Shown in pieces: positions 28,187 to 38,410 of a DNA stretch of 64,000 bases (its first letter is position 1; each line of letters starts with the position of its first letter). A model generated the notes under the pieces. The model was not told the DNA's origin, did not search any database, and was given only the letters and a program-made list of their open reading frames with translations. The stretch comes from Alkalibacillus filiformis (lineage in GTDB: Bacteria; Bacillota; Bacilli; Bacillales; Alkalibacillaceae): assembly GCF_030814115.1 (NCBI RefSeq), contig NZ_JAUSUP010000001.1, positions 620,001 to 684,000 of the forward strand, given 5' to 3'. A program made the translations under genes and the position numbers.

Positions 28187-29806
28187 TCAAATAATTCTCT
28201 TAAATGTTTCGTGAATTGTATGATCAATGATCGTCGGCAACTTTTCAAAGGAATAAATTAGCTCTAGCCTTTCCGACCACTGGTGTGCATCTTTACCCAG
28301 TGGACCTACATTTAATGTCGGTATTGCCCATTTTTGTTTTGGAATATAATTTCCCTGGAATTGTTGCATCGGTAAATTCATTGATAATTGATCAAAGTCT
28401 GCTTCACTGCTCGTCGTTTCTCCAACAAAGCTTAAATCAGAAATACCGTTGAAATATGACAACGTAATTGGGTTAGCACCTTCACTTTTCATCTTCTCTT
28501 CAATACTTTTAACTAGCCTTTTTATCATCGTATTTTGTTCACTCGTAACAGCAGGGTAAAAAGGTGGACTATAAAACAACACAATCATCGGCGCTAAATG
28601 ACTACACATATAGGCTAAATCTTGTACTAAAATCGTTGAAAAGTCTCGGTCACCAGTTTGTCTTTCACTTAATAATTTAGATCTCCTTTTATCTACCTCT
28701 TCTTGACCGTACTTATTAACGGCTTCATTGTATAATTGCTCATAACTTAATATTGAAATGTCTAAAGAAGGTCCTTGTTCAAATTGCCCTGCTTGTTCTT
28801 TAAACTTCTCATATTGGTTCTTTAAATGATTTTCAACTTCATTCTTGGTCTGTTCCATTACTTCATACAATTTTTCGGTTATATCAGTGACAGTTTGTTT
28901 CATAAACAATATGTTATACATCGAAACAGCTGTAACAGGTGTTTGTACAGAATAATGTTCTTTTAAATCTCGACTCATCAAACTAACAGGTGGAGGTGTA
29001 ACTTCCTTACCAACTTTCTCCACTAACTCATCGTTTAACTCTAAATTTTTATTTAAATAGCTAATCATTAAATTCGCATTTAACCCATGAAACGGTTCCC
29101 CGACATGAGTTTCTTTTCCATAGCACAGGAAACCAGGAAGTACTTTTCCTAAAGATCCAGTATATAAATACATATTTTCATCTTCAGGGTATTGCCTGAA
29201 CATTGGCTCACTATTTAAACAAAGTTTATATTGTAAATTTTCCTCTTCTTGTATGTCCTTTAATACTTCTGTAGCTTTGAGCATGCCCAATGAATTGACT
29301 TCTTCATCTGGTACGACGAGTAATAAAATATTACCATCCCATTCACCGTGAATCGCTTTCTCGATCATCGATAAATGTAAAGCCGTTCCTGCTTTCATAT
29401 CCATCGTTCCACGACCAAATAACCAATCTCCGTTCTCTAAGTCACGTTGTGCTTCTTCAGGCAACATTTGAGATTGTTCTTTAAATAAATGAGTTAAATA
29501 CGTTGGATCAAATGCATAGTCTTTATAAGCTCCATAATCTTCAACGTCTACTACATCAATATGACTTAACAAAACGACCGTATCTTGAGCGTCACCATTT
29601 TTAACTAGCGCGGTTAGAACCCCTCTACCATCATCTAAATGATGAACATTTAAATGGTTAGGATTTTGACTAAAATAATCTTCTTTAGCTAATAAACTTT
29701 GTATGTACGTTACTATGTTTCGTTCGTCTTCTTGCCCAGTAATACTATTAAAACGAACTAACTGACACAATAGGTCTGTTAACTGTTGTTTTGATTGCCA
29801 CTTCAT
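28187..29806 (-). CDS. M20-family peptidase/deacylase, RocB-like
   Basis: The protein resembles RocB, an M20 zinc-hydrolase homologue of the arginine-use regulon whose reaction is uncertain. The N-terminal part has the metal motif LLSHIDVVDVEDYG near residue 83, FGRGTMDMKAGTA near 130 and VVPDEEVNSLGM with the catalytic Glu near 165. At about 539 residues it is longer than ordinary M20 peptidases, as is RocB. The start at 29806 is chosen because it gives the family N-terminus; GGTGG lies eight bases upstream. No other roc genes are nearby. Confidence 0.8.
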   Translation of the reverse strand: MKWQSKQQLTDLLCQLVRFNSITGQEDERNIVTYIQSLLAKEDYFSQNPNHLNVHHLDDGRGVLTALVKNGDAQDTVVLLSHIDVVDVEDYGAYKDYAFDPTYLTHLFKEQSQMLPEEAQRDLENGDWLFGRGTMDMKAGTALHLSMIEKAIHGEWDGNILLLVVPDEEVNSLGMLKATEVLKDIQEEENLQYKLCLNSEPMFRQYPEDENMYLYTGSLGKVLPGFLCYGKETHVGEPFHGLNANLMISYLNKNLELNDELVEKVGKEVTPPPVSLMSRDLKEHYSVQTPVTAVSMYNILFMKQTVTDITEKLYEVMEQTKNEVENHLKNQYEKFKEQAGQFEQGPSLDISILSYEQLYNEAVNKYGQEEVDKRRSKLLSERQTGDRDFSTILVQDLAYMCSHLAPMIVLFYSPPFYPAVTSEQNTMIKRLVKSIEEKMKSEGANPITLSYFNGISDLSFVGETTSSEADFDQLSMNLPMQQFQGNYIPKQKWAIPTLNVGPLGKDAHQWSERLELIYSFEKLPTIIDHTIHETFKRII

Positions 29807-29883
29807 CACAAAAACCACCCCATCTATATATTGACTTTTCATACTACATACACCACAATCATAACAGAGAATTGAAAGAGGTG

Positions 29884-30606
29884 TTGGCAATTAATACAAG
29901 AATTTTTGCTCATCGAGGTGCAAGCCATTATGCACCTGAAAATACATTACCTGCATTTCAATTAGCTAATGAAATGGGTGCATCTGGAGTCGAATTAGAC
30001 GTCCAATTAACGAAAGACAACATCCCTGTCATTATTCACGATGAGAACGTCAGAAGAACAACCAATGGTGTTGGCTTTGTTCAAGATCAAACCTATGAAG
30101 ATATTAAACAACTCGATGCCGGCAGTTGGTACAACGAACAATTTGCGAACGCAACAATACCAAGTTTAGAAGAGTTTCTAAATTGGGTACAGACTACTAA
30201 TATGACCATCAACCTTGAATTAAAGACGAACGTCATTAATTATGTCCATATAGAAGCTATTGTTAATGAAATGATTGAACACTTTAAATTAGAAGATCGA
30301 ACTATTTTATCTAGCTTTAACCCAGAAACAATTAGAAACTTAAGTGACATGAACTCTCAAATTGAACGTGCCTGGTTGACGCAAATGCGAATCCGTAAAG
30401 TTCATCTACTCTTAAAAGATATTGGCGCTCACAGCATACATATTAAGACACGATTATTATCATCCAACATGCTAAAAAGAATTTTACAAGAGGAGATCCC
30501 TTACCGCGTCTATACGGTCAACCGTGTTAAAACATTGAAAAAATGTGAACAATTACAAGCAGATGCTATTTTCACTGATCTACCAGACTTACTTAAAAAC
30601 ACTTAG
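29884..30606 (+). CDS. Glycerophosphodiester phosphodiesterase
   Basis: The enzyme hydrolyses glycerophosphodiesters to glycerol 3-phosphate and an alcohol. The GDPD signature is at the very start: [19 protein letters not shown], then [26 protein letters not shown] with the catalytic His and metal Glu/Asp. It has no signal peptide, so it acts in the cytoplasm. The start is uncertain: a TTG at 29884 is only two bases from AAAGAGG, while an in-frame ATT at 29890 is at the ideal eight bases. Length is about 240 residues, normal for the family. Confidence 0.88.
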   Translation: MAINTRIFAHRGASHYAPENTLPAFQLANEMGASGVELDVQLTKDNIPVIIHDENVRRTTNGVGFVQDQTYEDIKQLDAGSWYNEQFANATIPSLEEFLNWVQTTNMTINLELKTNVINYVHIEAIVNEMIEHFKLEDRTILSSFNPETIRNLSDMNSQIERAWLTQMRIRKVHLLLKDIGAHSIHIKTRLLSSNMLKRILQEEIPYRVYTVNRVKTLKKCEQLQADAIFTDLPDLLKNT

Positions 30607-30622
30607 AGCTCGGAGGCTACTT

Positions 30623-31642
30623 ATGGAAACAAAACTTTTCTCCCCTATTACTTTTAATCAAGTTACGTTAAAAAATAGAATCGTGATGTCACCAATGTGT
30701 ATGTACTCTTGTTATGAACAAGATGGTATTGTCACACCTTTTCATATAACACATTACGAAAGTCGTGCCGTTGGACAAGTTGGCTTAGTTATGGTTGAAG
30801 CAACAGCAGTTCAACCAAATGGTAGAATATCATACGAAGATTTAGGTATTTGGTCAGACGAACATATTACGGGTTTAAAAAAGGTTACAGAACGAATCCA
30901 TGCTCACGGAGCTAAAAGTGCGATTCAATTAGCTCACGCTGGAAGAAAAGCTGAATTAGATGATCCAATCATTGCACCTTCTAGTCTTCAATTAAATGAA
31001 CGGTTTCAAACACCTCGTGCTATGACTAAAAAAGACATCAATGAGGCGATTCGTTCTTTTCAACTAGCAGCAGAAAGAGCTCAAAAAGCTAACTTTGATA
31101 TAATAGAAATACACGGTGCGCATGGCTATTTAATTAACCAATTCTTATCGCCACTGACGAATAAGCGGGACGATGAGTACGGAGGGAGCCGCGACAACCG
31201 TTATCGCTTTCTTAAAGAAATTGTTGATGCGATCCAAGAAGTGTGGGACGGCCCAATATTTGTCCGTCTATCTACTTCTGAGTACCATGAAGAAGGTAAT
31301 CAACTTGAAGAGATTATTTATTTTTCAAATCAATTGTACGACCAGGGCATAGACTTAATAGATTGCAGTTCTGGCGGCGTCGTCCGAGTGAAGATTAACC
31401 CTTACCCTGGATACCAAGTCCCTTTTGCCGAAGCGATTAAACATCAAACTGGTATTAAGACAGGTGCAGTTGGACTGATTACGAATGGCACGCAAGCTGA
31501 GGAAATAATCCAAAATAATCGAGCAGACTTAGTCTTTATAGGAAGAGAGTTACTAAAAAACCCTTATTGGCCAAAACAAGCTGCAGATGAATTAAAAACT
31601 AGCATAACGAGTCCAAAGCAATATCAAGCTGGTTGGCGTTAG
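30623..31642 (+). CDS. namA: NADPH dehydrogenase NamA (YqjM), old yellow enzyme
   Basis: NamA is an FMN enzyme that reduces electrophilic C=C bonds with NADPH and acts in xenobiotic and oxidative stress defence. The 339-residue protein keeps the YqjM hallmarks: Cys26 and Tyr28 in MSPMCMYSC, His164 and His167 in EIHGAHGYL, and the C-terminal GWR arginine finger that reaches the neighbouring subunit. CGGAGG lies six bases before the ATG. It follows the phosphodiesterase gene by 16 bases, in one transcript with rnz and the aldehyde dehydrogenase gene. Confidence 0.95.
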   Translation: METKLFSPITFNQVTLKNRIVMSPMCMYSCYEQDGIVTPFHITHYESRAVGQVGLVMVEATAVQPNGRISYEDLGIWSDEHITGLKKVTERIHAHGAKSAIQLAHAGRKAELDDPIIAPSSLQLNERFQTPRAMTKKDINEAIRSFQLAAERAQKANFDIIEIHGAHGYLINQFLSPLTNKRDDEYGGSRDNRYRFLKEIVDAIQEVWDGPIFVRLSTSEYHEEGNQLEEIIYFSNQLYDQGIDLIDCSSGGVVRVKINPYPGYQVPFAEAIKHQTGIKTGAVGLITNGTQAEEIIQNNRADLVFIGRELLKNPYWPKQAADELKTSITSPKQYQAGWR

Positions 31643-31665
31643 GTTAAAATATAGGAGGAAAGGCC

Positions 31666-32595
31666 GTGAACATTACATTTTTAGGTACAGGCTCTGGTGT
31701 TCCATCAAAATTTCGAAACGTTTCATCTTTAGTACTAGAAATGCATCAAGAGCGAGATGAAGTTTGGTTATTCGACTGTGGTGAAGCAACACAACATCAA
31801 ATTTTAAATACACCGATTAAACCTCGGAAAATTAATAAAATATTCATTACACACATTCATGGCGACCATATTTTTGGTTTACCTGGATTACTTAGCAGTC
31901 GCTCGTTCCAAGAAGGAACATCAACATTAGAAATTTATGGTCCTAAAGGGATTAAAGAGTTTATTGAAACGGCCTTATCTATTAGCCAGACTCACTTAAA
32001 GTATACGATTAAATATTACGAAGTTACAGACGGTGTATTATTTGAGGATAATCAAATAAAAGTATCAGCTATGTCACTCGTTCACGGAGTTCCTTCATAC
32101 GGGTTCTTAATTGAAGAAGCCGATCAAATCGGCCCTTTACTCCCAAATAAATTAAAAGAAAAAGGTGTTCAACCAGGGCCAATTTTTCAAGAAATTAAAA
32201 ATAATGAAGTGATCACATTAAATGATGGCACTAACATTGTAAGAGATGACGTAACAGGCCCTGATATACACGGTAGAAAGATTGCAATCTTAGGTGATAC
32301 CCTTCCATTTGATGACGTAATTGATTTTGTACGTGATGTCGATGTGTTAGTTCATGAAGCGACATTTATTGATAAAGATGCTAAGTTAGCTCAACAGTAC
32401 AACCATTCAACGAGTTTACAAGCGGCTAAAATTGCTAAAGAAGCAAATGTAAAACAATTGCTTTTAAACCATATATCTTCACGCTATCAACAAGATCAGC
32501 TTCACGAAGAGTTAGAACACTTAAAAGAAATCATTAATCATGTCACATATGTTAAAGACTTTGATTCATATGAAGTATTAAAGGAGGGACGTTAG
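31666..32595 (+). CDS. rnz: Ribonuclease Z
   Basis: RNase Z cuts the 3' trailer from tRNA precursors that lack an encoded CCA. The 309-residue MBL-fold protein begins NITFLGTGSGVPSK and has the zinc motif THIHGDH (His63, His65, Asp67, His68), the flexible-arm region GPLLPNKLKEKGVQPGP and the later ILGDT and HEATF motifs. Translation starts at GTG, seven bases after AGGAGG. The stop is directly followed by the TTG start of the next gene. Confidence 0.95.
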   Translation: MNITFLGTGSGVPSKFRNVSSLVLEMHQERDEVWLFDCGEATQHQILNTPIKPRKINKIFITHIHGDHIFGLPGLLSSRSFQEGTSTLEIYGPKGIKEFIETALSISQTHLKYTIKYYEVTDGVLFEDNQIKVSAMSLVHGVPSYGFLIEEADQIGPLLPNKLKEKGVQPGPIFQEIKNNEVITLNDGTNIVRDDVTGPDIHGRKIAILGDTLPFDDVIDFVRDVDVLVHEATFIDKDAKLAQQYNHSTSLQAAKIAKEANVKQLLLNHISSRYQQDQLHEELEHLKEIINHVTYVKDFDSYEVLKEGR

Positions 32596-33969
32596 TTGAC
32601 GGAAATTCAAGAGTTAGTTAGTAAACAGAAAACATTATTTAAAGCTGGTAAAACGATGACACACACGTTTAGAAACCACCAACTACAAAAATTAAAAGAC
32701 ATGTTAAAACGAAATGAATCCAATATTTATGACGCCTTAAAAAAAGATCTAAACAAATCCTCCTATGAAGTGCTCATGACTGAACTTGGCTTTTTATACA
32801 ATGAGATCGATGAAACGATGAAGTATTTACGCGGTTGGATGACACCTGAAAAAGTTAAGTCGCCAACAACTCACAAAGGGGCTAAAAGCTATATTTATAA
32901 GCAACCTTATGGTGTAACTTTAATTATTAGCCCTTGGAATTACCCATTACATTTGGCATTAGCTCCATTAATTGGCGCAATTGCAGGCGGTAATACAGCG
33001 ATCATTAAACCTTCTGAGTTCACCCCCCATACTAGCCAATTAATCGAAAAGATGATTACAGAAACATTTGAAGCTAAGTATATATCCGTTGTACAAGGTG
33101 AAAAAGAAGTGAGTGAATCCTTGCTTGATCAACCACTTGACTACATTTTCTTCACTGGCAGTACACAAGTTGGAAAAAAAGTTATGGAGAAAGCGAGTAA
33201 ACAATTAATCCCTGTCACACTTGAATTAGGTGGAAAAAGTCCGTGTATCGTTGATTCTGATGCTAAAATTCAACTAGCAGCAAGAAGAACGGCTTGGGGT
33301 AAGTTAATTAATGCTGGTCAAACTTGTGTAGCGCCAGACTATTTATTAGTTCATGAAAGCATTAAAGGTCAATTTATCGAAGCGTTCAAAAAAGAAGTTG
33401 AGCTTATGTACACGGAAAACCCAATCGAAAACGACGATTATACGAAAATCGTTAACGATCAGCACTTTAATCGCTTATTAACTTATTTAGACGGAGAAAA
33501 TATTATTTATGGCGGGCAATCGGACTCTAGTAGGGAGAAAATCAACCCTACTTTAATCGACAATGTTAACTGGGACTCTGATATTATGCAGGAAGAGATT
33601 TTCGGTCCATTATTGCCGATTATGACATTTAATAAATTAGAAGAAGTAGTCGATCATGTTGAACATGCACGTAATCCATTAGCTCTTTACTATTTCTCTG
33701 AAAATAGTCAAAAACAAGAATGGGTCATTAAAAACTTATCCTTCGGTGGAGCTTGTATTAATGATACGATTATGCACTTAGGAAATAATAACTTACCATT
33801 TGGTGGTATTGGTACGAGTGGCATTGGGAGCTATCACGGGATTCATAGTTTCGAAGCCTTTACACATCGTAAAAGCGTCGTAAAGCAAACGACATCATTT
33901 GATTTATCATTCCGCTATCCGCATTCAAAAATAGCAGAAAAAGTATTAACGAAAGTATTTAAAAAGTAA
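32596..33969 (+). CDS. Aldehyde dehydrogenase, class 3 type
   Basis: The enzyme oxidises aldehydes to acids with NAD(P). The 457-residue protein resembles fatty aldehyde dehydrogenases such as B. subtilis YwdH: the cofactor motif FTGSTQVGK is near residue 187, the general base Glu210 is in LELGGKSP and the nucleophile Cys244 is in NAGQTCVAP. The C-terminus carries hydrophobic and basic residues that could attach it to the membrane. It starts at TTG directly after the rnz stop, with AAGGAGGG seven bases upstream. Confidence 0.92.
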   Translation: MTEIQELVSKQKTLFKAGKTMTHTFRNHQLQKLKDMLKRNESNIYDALKKDLNKSSYEVLMTELGFLYNEIDETMKYLRGWMTPEKVKSPTTHKGAKSYIYKQPYGVTLIISPWNYPLHLALAPLIGAIAGGNTAIIKPSEFTPHTSQLIEKMITETFEAKYISVVQGEKEVSESLLDQPLDYIFFTGSTQVGKKVMEKASKQLIPVTLELGGKSPCIVDSDAKIQLAARRTAWGKLINAGQTCVAPDYLLVHESIKGQFIEAFKKEVELMYTENPIENDDYTKIVNDQHFNRLLTYLDGENIIYGGQSDSSREKINPTLIDNVNWDSDIMQEEIFGPLLPIMTFNKLEEVVDHVEHARNPLALYYFSENSQKQEWVIKNLSFGGACINDTIMHLGNNNLPFGGIGTSGIGSYHGIHSFEAFTHRKSVVKQTTSFDLSFRYPHSKIAEKVLTKVFKK

Positions 33970-33974
33970 TATAA

Positions 33975-34018
33975 ATAGCCTTACGTCTGAACTTATAACA
34001 GACATAAGGCTATTTTTT
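33975..34018 (+). terminator. Rho-independent terminator after aldehyde dehydrogenase gene
   Basis: The stem AATAGCCTTAYGTCTG / CAGACRTAAGGCTATT is nearly perfect with a nine-base loop and is followed by TTTTTT. It also overlaps the last codon of the converging polymerase gene, whose stop lies in the stem. Confidence 0.88.
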
Positions 34019-35245
34019 ACGTTTATTTTGACTTAAGAAATCTTTTTGAAAGCTCGTCTTTATTTTCGGTTGTTCATATCCGCTTAAATTCACAAAAACT
34101 TCTTTACCAAATTTATCTTCAATTTGTTCAATTGCGTTATATAATGGTTCTTTTTCAGCTTCTTGTTCATAATTAAAAAGGTCCAATTGCTTGGATACAT
34201 CTTCTTTGTGTGAAAGGTGTTGTGCTGTCACTCCGAGTAGTCGGATAGGCTCTTCATTCCAATGCGAATAAAACAAATCAAGTACAATTTGATTAATTTG
34301 ATCTTTATGTTCTACAAAGTCTCTTAACTGGCGACTTCTCGTAATCGTTTTCCGGTCATGATAACGAATCATAATTTGGACGTTTTCTGAGACAACTTGT
34401 TTAGCCTTCATACGGTCAGCTACACTTTGACATAGTTGACTTAACATTTGTTGAATCTCATTTGAATCTGTTGTGTCAAAAGGAAACGTTTGAGAATTGC
34501 CGATACTTTTAAACTCATTAATCGCCTCAGGGTCTACCTCGCTATTATCTATACCATTTGCTCTTAAATGGAGTCGCTCACCGTTAACCCCAAGTAAGTT
34601 TTTAAGTGTTAACACGTTGCGTTTGGCTAAATCACCGATAGTTTCAATGTCGATTTGAGTTAATTTCTCTTCTGTCTTCTTCCCTACTCCATACATTTCA
34701 CCTATAGGTAGTGGCCATAACTTATCTTGAATTTCCCGTTTACGTAACACCGTAATTCCTAATGGCTTTTTCATATCGGAAGCCATTTTCGCTAGAAATT
34801 TGTTCGGTGCAATGCCAATGCTGCTAGGTAAATCAAGTTCATCTACTAACCTTTGTTGAATCCATTCAGCTAATTGAAGTGGGGTATTCTCACCACTATA
34901 GTCAGTGATGTCCATATAACCTTCATCAATTGAAATCGGTTGGACAAAAGGCGTAACTTCAGACAAGATAGCAAACATATGTTGCGACGCTTCTCGATAA
35001 CGGTTAAAATTCGGCTTTAGAGCAATTAAGTTCGGGCACAACTCATAAGCCTGCCATAAAGGCATTGTCGTTTTAACACCTTTAGCTCTTGCTTCATAAT
35101 TACATGTCACAATGATTCCTTTTCTTTTCTCTGGATCACCTGCAATTGCAACAGGTTTTCCTTTTAATTCAGGTCGATAAGCCGTTTCAACTGAGGCATA
35201 GAAACTATTCATATCAACATGAAAGATAATTCGACCTTTCCCCAC
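34010..35245 (-). CDS. dinB: DNA polymerase IV (Y family, PolY1/DinB type)
   Basis: The enzyme is an error-prone translesion polymerase. The 411-residue protein has the palm metal residues Asp11 in FHVDMNSFYASVE and Asp107-Glu108 in SIDEGYMD, helix-hairpin-helix and little-finger domains, and a beta-clamp binding peptide QLDLF at 353-357. Translation starts at GTG. It lies between two peptidase-type gene groups, as yqjH does in B. subtilis. Its stop codon is inside the terminator of the converging gene. Confidence 0.94.
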   Translation of the reverse strand: MGKGRIIFHVDMNSFYASVETAYRPELKGKPVAIAGDPEKRKGIIVTCNYEARAKGVKTTMPLWQAYELCPNLIALKPNFNRYREASQHMFAILSEVTPFVQPISIDEGYMDITDYSGENTPLQLAEWIQQRLVDELDLPSSIGIAPNKFLAKMASDMKKPLGITVLRKREIQDKLWPLPIGEMYGVGKKTEEKLTQIDIETIGDLAKRNVLTLKNLLGVNGERLHLRANGIDNSEVDPEAINEFKSIGNSQTFPFDTTDSNEIQQMLSQLCQSVADRMKAKQVVSENVQIMIRYHDRKTITRSRQLRDFVEHKDQINQIVLDLFYSHWNEEPIRLLGVTAQHLSHKEDVSKQLDLFNYEQEAEKEPLYNAIEQIEDKFGKEVFVNLSGYEQPKIKTSFQKDFLSQNKRKK

Positions 35246-35270
35246 TTCATCACCTACTTACTAATAAGAA

Positions 35271-35298
35271 AAAGTATGGACAACGTTGCCCATACTTT
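35271..35298 (-). terminator. Rho-independent terminator after PepT-like gene
   Basis: AAAGTATGGGCAAC is followed at once by its near-complement GTTGTCCATACTTT, then TTCTTATT on the minus strand, 15 bases past the peptidase stop. The loop would be formed by the centre of the stem. Confidence 0.7.
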
Positions 35299-35312
35299 AT
35301 TATAACACGAGA

Positions 35313-36434
35313 TTATTTAGCCGCTTCAATTGAAATGGCTGTTAATAATTCAGCGATTTTTACTAATTCACCAACTGGCATACGCTCATCTGTCGTATGA
35401 ATGTTCTCATATCCAACACATAAGTTAACTGTCGGAATTCCTAAGCCTGCAATGATATTAGCATCACTTCCACCACCACTAGCTTCAAGTTGGCTTGTGC
35501 GACCAATTGATTTAGCTGCATCTCTTGCAACTTCAACGACTTGATCACCTTCTTGATGTTTATATCCCGGATACATATAGTTAACTTTTACTTCTACTTC
35601 TCCACCAACTTCTTCTTCAGCTTGGTGACAAGCTTTTTGCATTTTTTCAATTTGTCTCTCTAACTTCTCTGGTTCTAAAGAACGTGCCTCAGCTAAAATA
35701 TACGCTTCATCACAGACGATATTCGTTGCTTGCCCACCTTCAAAACGACCAATGTTAGCAGTCGTTTCGTCGTCAATTCGACCTAATGGCATTTTAGATA
35801 CCGCTTTTGCAGCTAACGTAATAGCTGACACACCTTCTTCAGGTGCAACACCAGCATGTGCTTTCTTTCCTCTTGAAGTAATCTCTAACTTCGCTTGAGA
35901 TGGTGCAGCAACGATGATATTACCAACATCGCCGTTACTATCAACCGCATAACCGTATTTAGCCTTCACTAATGATGCGTCTAGCGCTTTAGCACCAACT
36001 AACCCTGATTCTTCACCGACTGTAATAATCAGTTGAATATCACCGTGTTCAATCTCTTCTTCTTTCAGTCGTTTGATCATTTCGATCATAGCAGCTAAAC
36101 CAGCTTTATCATCGGCACCTAAAATCGTTGTACCGTCAGACACAATGTAGTCCCCTTCAATTGAAGGTTTAATCCCTTTACCAGGAACAACTGTATCCAT
36201 ATGAGATGTGAAATAAATTGTGTCAGCATCTTCCTTTGCACCTTTTAAAGTACAAATTAAATTGTTCGCACCATGCCCTGTTTTTTCTTTAGCCTTATCT
36301 TCTTGAACGTCTAATCCTAAGTCCGTTAGCTTTTGTTTCAACACTTCAGCCATTTTTTCTTCATGTTTCGTTTCTGAATCAATTTGAACAAGTTCAATAA
36401 ACTCATCAATTAGTCGTTGTTCGTTTACTTTCAT
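35313..36434 (-). CDS. yqjE: M20/M25/M40 metallopeptidase, PepT-like (YqjE type)
   Basis: This is a dizinc aminoacyl hydrolase of the peptidase T-like branch; its physiological substrate is not established. The 373-residue protein shows TSHMDTVVPG near residue 75, DGTTILGADDKAG near 105 for the bridging Asp, and the catalytic Glu in VGEESGLVGA near 143, then AVDSNGDVG and the His in the C-terminal NLCVGYENIHTTDE. It is the last gene of the methylmalonyl-CoA transcript, 18 bases after the carboxyltransferase gene. Confidence 0.9.
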   Translation of the reverse strand: MKVNEQRLIDEFIELVQIDSETKHEEKMAEVLKQKLTDLGLDVQEDKAKEKTGHGANNLICTLKGAKEDADTIYFTSHMDTVVPGKGIKPSIEGDYIVSDGTTILGADDKAGLAAMIEMIKRLKEEEIEHGDIQLIITVGEESGLVGAKALDASLVKAKYGYAVDSNGDVGNIIVAAPSQAKLEITSRGKKAHAGVAPEEGVSAITLAAKAVSKMPLGRIDDETTANIGRFEGGQATNIVCDEAYILAEARSLEPEKLERQIEKMQKACHQAEEEVGGEVEVKVNYMYPGYKHQEGDQVVEVARDAAKSIGRTSQLEASGGGSDANIIAGLGIPTVNLCVGYENIHTTDERMPVGELVKIAELLTAISIEAAK

Positions 36435-36452
36435 GCTGTTTTACCTCCGTCT

Positions 36453-38000
36453 TTATAATGGAATGTTTCCATGTTTTTTAGTCGGTCGCTCTTCTTTTTT
36501 GTTACGTAACATATTTAAACCTTGTTTCAACTTTAGTCGTGTTTCTCTTGGATCGATCACATCATCTACCATGCCTAGTCCTGCTGCTACATATGGATTC
36601 GCGAATTTCTCACGGTATTCATTAATCTTCTCTTGGCGCGTGACTTCTGGCTCTTCAGCTTCTTGAATTTCTTTAGCAAAAATAATGTTAGCTGCACCTT
36701 CAGGGCCCATAACCGCGATCTCAGCATTCGGCCACGCAAACACTAAATCAGCACCAATCGATTTACTATTTAATGCCACATACGCTCCTCCATATGCTTT
36801 TCGAGTAATAACAGTCATTTTCGGCACTGTTGCTTCTGAATAAGCATATAAAATTTTAGCGCCGTGACGAATAATTCCGCCATGTTCTTGTTTAACACCA
36901 GGGAAAAAGCCTGTCACATCCTCAAAAGTAATAATTGGGATGTTAAATGAATCACACGTACGGATGAATCTAGATGCTTTATCACTTGAATCGATATCAA
37001 GGCCACCTGCTAAATGCTTCGGTTGATTACAAACTAATCCAACAGTCTCACCATCAATAGTCGCAAAGCCGACGACGATATTTTTAGCGAAGTCTGGGTG
37101 AATTTCAAAGAATGACTCATGATCAACGACTTCGTTAATCACCGTGCGAACATCATACGGTCTAATTGCATCAAATGGTATTAAGTCAGCTAAATCAGGG
37201 CGGAAGTCTTCTTCTTTTTCTAGTTCTTGTACAGGTGTCTTTTCTTGACTATTTTGTGGCAAGTAGCTAATTAATTGCTTAACTTGATTTAATGCTTCTT
37301 CTTCATTTTTTGCTTTTAAGTGAGCATTGCCGCTTTTCGAGTTATGTACGTCTGCTCCTCCTAAATCTTCAGAAGAAATCTTTTCACCCGTAACTGTTTC
37401 GATTACTTTTGGCCCTGTAATAAACATTTGTGATGTTTCTTCTACCATAATGACAAAGTCTGTAATAGCTGGTGAATAAACAGCACCGCCTGCACAAGGA
37501 CCCATTATAACAGAGATTTGTGGGATCACACCAGAATAGACTGAGTTGCGATAAAAGACGTGACCATAGCCATCTAATGAAGCAACTCCTTCTTGAATAC
37601 GTGCACCACCTGAATCGTTTAAGCCAATAAACGGTGTGCCGTTTTTCGCAGCTAAGTCCATAACAGCAGCGATCTTCTTACCATGCATTTCTCCTAGCGC
37701 GCCACCATAAACGGTAAAATCTTGTGCAAATAAATAAATGGGGCGCCCATTTACCGTACCATAGCCTGTTACGACACCTTCACCTGGTACTTCTTTTCCA
37801 TCCATGCCGAAGTCAGTTACACGGTGTTCGATAAACGGATTTAACTCTACAAATGACCCTTCATCTAATAAGTATTCAATTCGTTCTCGAGCTGTCATCT
37901 TTCCTTTATCGCGTTGTTTTTGAATCTTTTCGTCTCCGCCGCCTAATTCAATTTTTCGGCGCTTATCATATAATTCATTAATTTTATCGAAAATATCCAT
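36453..38000 (-). CDS. yqjD: Acyl-CoA carboxylase carboxyltransferase subunit (propionyl-CoA type)
   Basis: The subunit transfers the carboxyl group between biotin and an acyl-CoA, either in propionyl-CoA carboxylase or methylmalonyl-CoA decarboxylase. The 515-residue protein consists of two crotonase-like halves: GGALGEMHGKKIAAVMDLA and GLNDSGGARIQEGVASLDGY in the first, FITFEDVTGFFPGVKQEHGG and TRKAYGGAYVALNSK in the second. The ATG at 38000 follows TAGGAGG, which overlaps the mce stop. Biotin carboxylase and biotin carrier genes are not next to it, so the partner subunit must be encoded elsewhere. Confidence 0.9.
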   Translation of the reverse strand: MDIFDKINELYDKRRKIELGGGDEKIQKQRDKGKMTARERIEYLLDEGSFVELNPFIEHRVTDFGMDGKEVPGEGVVTGYGTVNGRPIYLFAQDFTVYGGALGEMHGKKIAAVMDLAAKNGTPFIGLNDSGGARIQEGVASLDGYGHVFYRNSVYSGVIPQISVIMGPCAGGAVYSPAITDFVIMVEETSQMFITGPKVIETVTGEKISSEDLGGADVHNSKSGNAHLKAKNEEEALNQVKQLISYLPQNSQEKTPVQELEKEEDFRPDLADLIPFDAIRPYDVRTVINEVVDHESFFEIHPDFAKNIVVGFATIDGETVGLVCNQPKHLAGGLDIDSSDKASRFIRTCDSFNIPIITFEDVTGFFPGVKQEHGGIIRHGAKILYAYSEATVPKMTVITRKAYGGAYVALNSKSIGADLVFAWPNAEIAVMGPEGAANIIFAKEIQEAEEPEVTRQEKINEYREKFANPYVAAGLGMVDDVIDPRETRLKLKQGLNMLRNKKEERPTKKHGNIPL

Positions 38001-38011
38001 AGCTAAGCCTC

Positions 38012-38410
38012 CTACTTTTGTTGACATAGTTCAAATAATACACCGTTTGCTGCCTTTGGGTGTAAAAAAGCGATTTGACTGTCATGCGCTCCAACTTTTG
38101 GCTGTTCATGAATTAACGGAACGCCTTGTTCTTTTAATGTATTTAATCTTTCATCAATATCATTTACATCTAAAGCTATATGATGAATGCCTTCACCTTT
38201 CTTCTCGATGTATTTAGCAATCGGTGATTGATCGTTAAGTGGTTCTAATAACTCAATTGCACTTTCCCCAATCTTTAAAAAGGCAACTTTAACATGCTCT
38301 GACTCAACTTCTTCGACTCCTTTAAACTCAAGCCCTAGTTGGTCTCGGTAAAAAGGTAAAGTCTCATCAATACTTGAAACCGCAATGCCGATATGTGCAA
38401 TTTTATTCAT
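38012..38410 (-). CDS. mce: Methylmalonyl-CoA epimerase
   Basis: The enzyme interconverts the 2R and 2S forms of methylmalonyl-CoA. It is a 132-residue vicinal-oxygen-chelate protein with two beta-alpha-beta-beta-beta repeats; metal ligands are in AHIGIAV (residue 6), IHHIALDV (about 80) and the C-terminal LFELC Glu. The ATG at 38410 overlaps the preceding gene by eight bases and has GTGGTGA upstream. It lies between the mutase and carboxyltransferase genes, which supports the function. Confidence 0.93.
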   Translation of the reverse strand: MNKIAHIGIAVSSIDETLPFYRDQLGLEFKGVEEVESEHVKVAFLKIGESAIELLEPLNDQSPIAKYIEKKGEGIHHIALDVNDIDERLNTLKEQGVPLIHEQPKVGAHDSQIAFLHPKAANGVLFELCQQK

